The notes beneath the pieces were generated by a model, which had not been told where the DNA came from, did not search any database, and worked only from the letters and a program-made list of their open reading frames with translations. Of a stretch of DNA of 64,000 bases, positions 63,010-64,000 are shown piece by piece; positions within the stretch are counted from its first letter, which is position 1, and the number at the start of each line of letters is the position of its first letter. The stretch is from the NCBI GenBank assembly GCA_016298185.1, contig JAEDDA010000001.1, positions 59,878 to 123,877 of the forward strand, given 5' to 3'. The DNA is from Bacilli bacterium (GTDB lineage Bacteria > Bacillota_I > Bacilli_A > RFN20 > CAG-826). Both the position numbers and the translations under genes were made by a program.

Positions 63010-63345
63010 GTTCAAATATTTAGACCACAGGCGTCTCTATATAGAGTTACAAGCGCAGGAATACTGTGATAAATGAATATTTGAACTATCGCACTACGTG
63101 TTAGGGTGAGATAATGCGGAAAGTATTGTCCAGTAATGATATGAGGCTATAAAGAAGAGGTCGCATAAATAAAGTAGACGCTTTATATCTAAAACTATCA
63201 TCACGCTCCGCACAATAATTTATTATTGAGCATGTGGCCGTCACAAGGATGACGTAACACCAGCAGTTACAGGACTAAGTCGATAACTGCCATAAAGGTG
63301 TTTTCATCTAGGCGGTCTTTTATTTTCTTCATTTTTGATAACACC
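63010..63345 (+). ncRNA. candidate large structured RNA, family unknown (possible HEARO/omega-type)
   Basis: No credible protein is encoded here. At least eight helices can be drawn on the plus strand: GTTCAAATATT (63010-63020) with its exact complement at 63076-63086; CACAG/CTGTG inside it; TATC-CAC/GTG-GATA (63087-63113); nested TGCGGA/TCCGCA (63115/63207), ATGATA/TATCAT and TATAAAG/CTTTATA; CAATAA/TTATTG; CGTCA/TGACG; GCAGTTA/TAACTGC (63263/63284); GGTGTT/AACACC (63297/63340). AAAGGAGG follows at 63355 without an open frame behind it. Structure followed by an RBS recalls RNAs of IscB/IsrB elements, but I could not match any family. Confidence 0.45.
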
Positions 63346-63354
63346 AATTTAAAG

Positions 63355-63362
63355 AAAGGAGG
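63355..63362 (+). other. orphan ribosome binding site
   Basis: AAAGGAGG is a strong ribosome binding site, but the only start codon at a useful distance (TTG near 63374) meets a stop two codons later. It suggests that a gene once present here was lost. Confidence 0.55.
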
Positions 63363-63380
63363 AAATAAAGTAATTGCATT

Positions 63381-63386
63381 TATAAT
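63381..63386 (+). promoter_or_regulatory. -10 box of the brnTA module
   Basis: TATAAT lies 23 nt before the brnT ATG. No clear -35 box was found, and no ribosome binding site precedes brnT. Confidence 0.4.
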
Positions 63387-63409
63387 TATGGTGTAATTAT
63401 GAAATACTT

Positions 63410-63702
63410 ATGCTACAATTTGAGTGGGATGATAGCAAAAACAAAACAAATATCAAAAACATGGTATTAGTTTCGAGGAAGCAATTTCCGTATTCTATGA
63501 CGAAGATGCTCTAATCATTAGTGACAAAAGCCACAGTCAAAAAGAAGAAAGATTCATAATGATTGGATTCTCGTATAAATTCAATATTCTTGTTGTTTGT
63601 CATTGTTATCGTCAAAAAGAATCTGTTATTCGAATAATTTCTGCAAAAAAAGCAACAAAAAATGAAAGAAAAGAGTATTTGGGAAATGAAAAAAGAATAT
63701 GA
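63410..63702 (+). pseudogene. brnT: BrnT-family toxin with a one-base frameshift
   Basis: The first 17 codons (MLQFEWDDSKNKTNI) match the BrnT start. The match then moves to the next frame at an A5 run (63455-63459); one extra A restores K-K-H-G-I-S-F-E-E-A, and the frame runs through FYDEDALIISDKSHSQKEER and RIISAKKATKNERKEY to a TGA at 63702. BrnT is an RNase toxin of the RelE-like fold. The shift may be a true loss, programmed slippage or a sequence error. Its end overlaps brnA by 41 nt, typical of the module. Confidence 0.8.
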
Positions 63703-63898
63703 TTTTTCAAAGGGAAGCAAGAACCCTTACACAAAACAATTAAAGAAGCAAATTACTATTAACATTAGCGAAGAGGTTTTAGATTACTTCAAGGACTTAT
63801 CCGAAAAGACATCCATCCCTTATCAATCGCTTATTAACTTTTATTTGCTTGATTGTGTAAAGAACAAGAAAAAGATCGATATTTCTTGGAAAGACTAG
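63662..63898 (+). CDS. brnA: BrnA-family antitoxin (ribbon-helix-helix)
   Basis: A 78-residue protein with a basic N-terminus and the ribbon-helix-helix part KKQITINISEEVLDYFKDL followed by SIPYQSLINFYLLDC. BrnA blocks BrnT and represses the operon. The start lies inside the end of brnT. It is intact even though brnT is shifted, as would be expected if antitoxin loss were selected against or if the shift is recent. Confidence 0.82.
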   Translation: MKEKSIWEMKKEYDFSKGSKNPYTKQLKKQITINISEEVLDYFKDLSEKTSIPYQSLINFYLLDCVKNKKKIDISWKD

Positions 63899-63919
63899 AT
63901 AGTTCTTTTAATAAAAGAA

Positions 63920-63944
63920 AACACGCAACGATGCGTGTTTTTTT
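63920..63944 (+). terminator. intrinsic terminator of brnTA
   Basis: AACACGCA-ACGA-TGCGTGTT stem followed by TTTTT. The minus-strand gene beyond it ends one base later, so it may serve both directions. Confidence 0.9.
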
Positions 63945-64000
63945 CTATTTATATGGATTAACGCTGATCGCGCCATCAGAACAGATAACTGTTGTGGTTC
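63945..64000 (-). CDS. C-terminal end of an unidentified protein
   Basis: The minus strand has an open frame entering from the right edge and ending TTTVICSDGAISVNPYK with a TAG at 63947-63945. The frame closes exactly beside a terminator, which supports a real gene end. Too little is present to name it. Confidence 0.5.
   Translation of the reverse strand, partial: TTTVICSDGAISVNPYK

Noticed and set aside
63010..63345. Structured segment as RNase P RNA, tmRNA, SRP RNA, T-box or group I/II intron
   Set aside because: The key conserved blocks were looked for and not found: no RNase P P4 core, no tmRNA tag reading frame with CCA end, no SRP GNAR loop context, no T-box core, no group II domain V.
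63511..63720. Minus-strand open frame opposite brnT and brnA
   Set aside because: Phe-rich antisense frame across two recognised genes; no promoter or ribosome binding site.

Overview
The window comes from a low-GC bacterium of the Firmicutes/Bacilli type. Evidence for this is HrcA with CIRCE operators, an alanine T-box leader, RNase J, single-chain glycyl-tRNA synthetase, ComEA/ComEC, GreA and RuvX-AlaS gene order, and AGGAGG ribosome binding sites. TGA is used as a stop codon, so the standard bacterial code applies. The lean gene orders (no ylxR/ylxQ between nusA and infB) and the acidic NusA tail suggest an uncultured, Erysipelotrichales- or mollicute-like lineage of Bacilli; that placement is inference.

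Layout. 1-5115 (minus): partial glyS, recO, era, cdd, ybeY and a C39 peptidase-like membrane protein. 5206-9945 (minus): the hrcA-grpE-dnaK-dnaJ heat-shock operon with two CIRCE elements. 9999-13304 (minus): a degenerate Fic protein, a small membrane protein, hemW and an RDD protein. 13398-18544 (minus): fmt, a nuclease-helicase fusion and lepA. 18600-21469 (plus): a YfcE phosphoesterase, an acyl-AMP ligase fused to a carrier domain, and rpsT. 21482-25575 (minus): greA, comEA, comEC, holA. 25654-33493 (minus): alaS-ruvX-DUF1292 behind a T-box, then rarA-dtd-mnmA and pdp. 33582-37122 (plus): an rRNA cytosine methyltransferase and a large repeat lipoprotein. 37216-52001 (minus): ftsK-pulA-plsC, an RNase J-like pseudoenzyme, cls with a glycerol-3-phosphate dehydrogenase-like trio, pnp, rpsO. 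52126-57789: truB-ribF-PP-loop ATPase-EFR1 ferredoxin (minus), a TtcA-GNAT fusion (plus) and a flavoredoxin. 57805-58440: two decayed genes. 58476-62852 (minus): rimP-nusA-infB-rbfA. 62853-64000: a gene-poor insert on the plus strand with a strongly structured RNA-like segment and a BrnTA toxin-antitoxin module whose toxin is frameshifted.

Most genes are housekeeping: translation, tRNA and rRNA modification, protein folding, DNA uptake and chromosome segregation. No tRNA, rRNA, insertion sequence or CRISPR array was seen.

The most interesting signals are these. (1) An almost identical non-canonical promoter, TTTGCAACTA-N12-ACCCCCTATGT-N6-AGGAGGT, lies in front of both comEA-comEC and the C39 membrane protein 20 kb away, which suggests a dedicated competence regulon. 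(2) A structured RNA of about 340 nt at 63010-63345 ends just before an orphan ribosome binding site. (3) At nine genes that lack a ribosome binding site, a -10 box sits 5-10 nt before the start codon, which suggests widespread leaderless initiation. (4) There are two apparent pseudoenzymes (Fic and RNase J) and a TtcA-acetyltransferase fusion.
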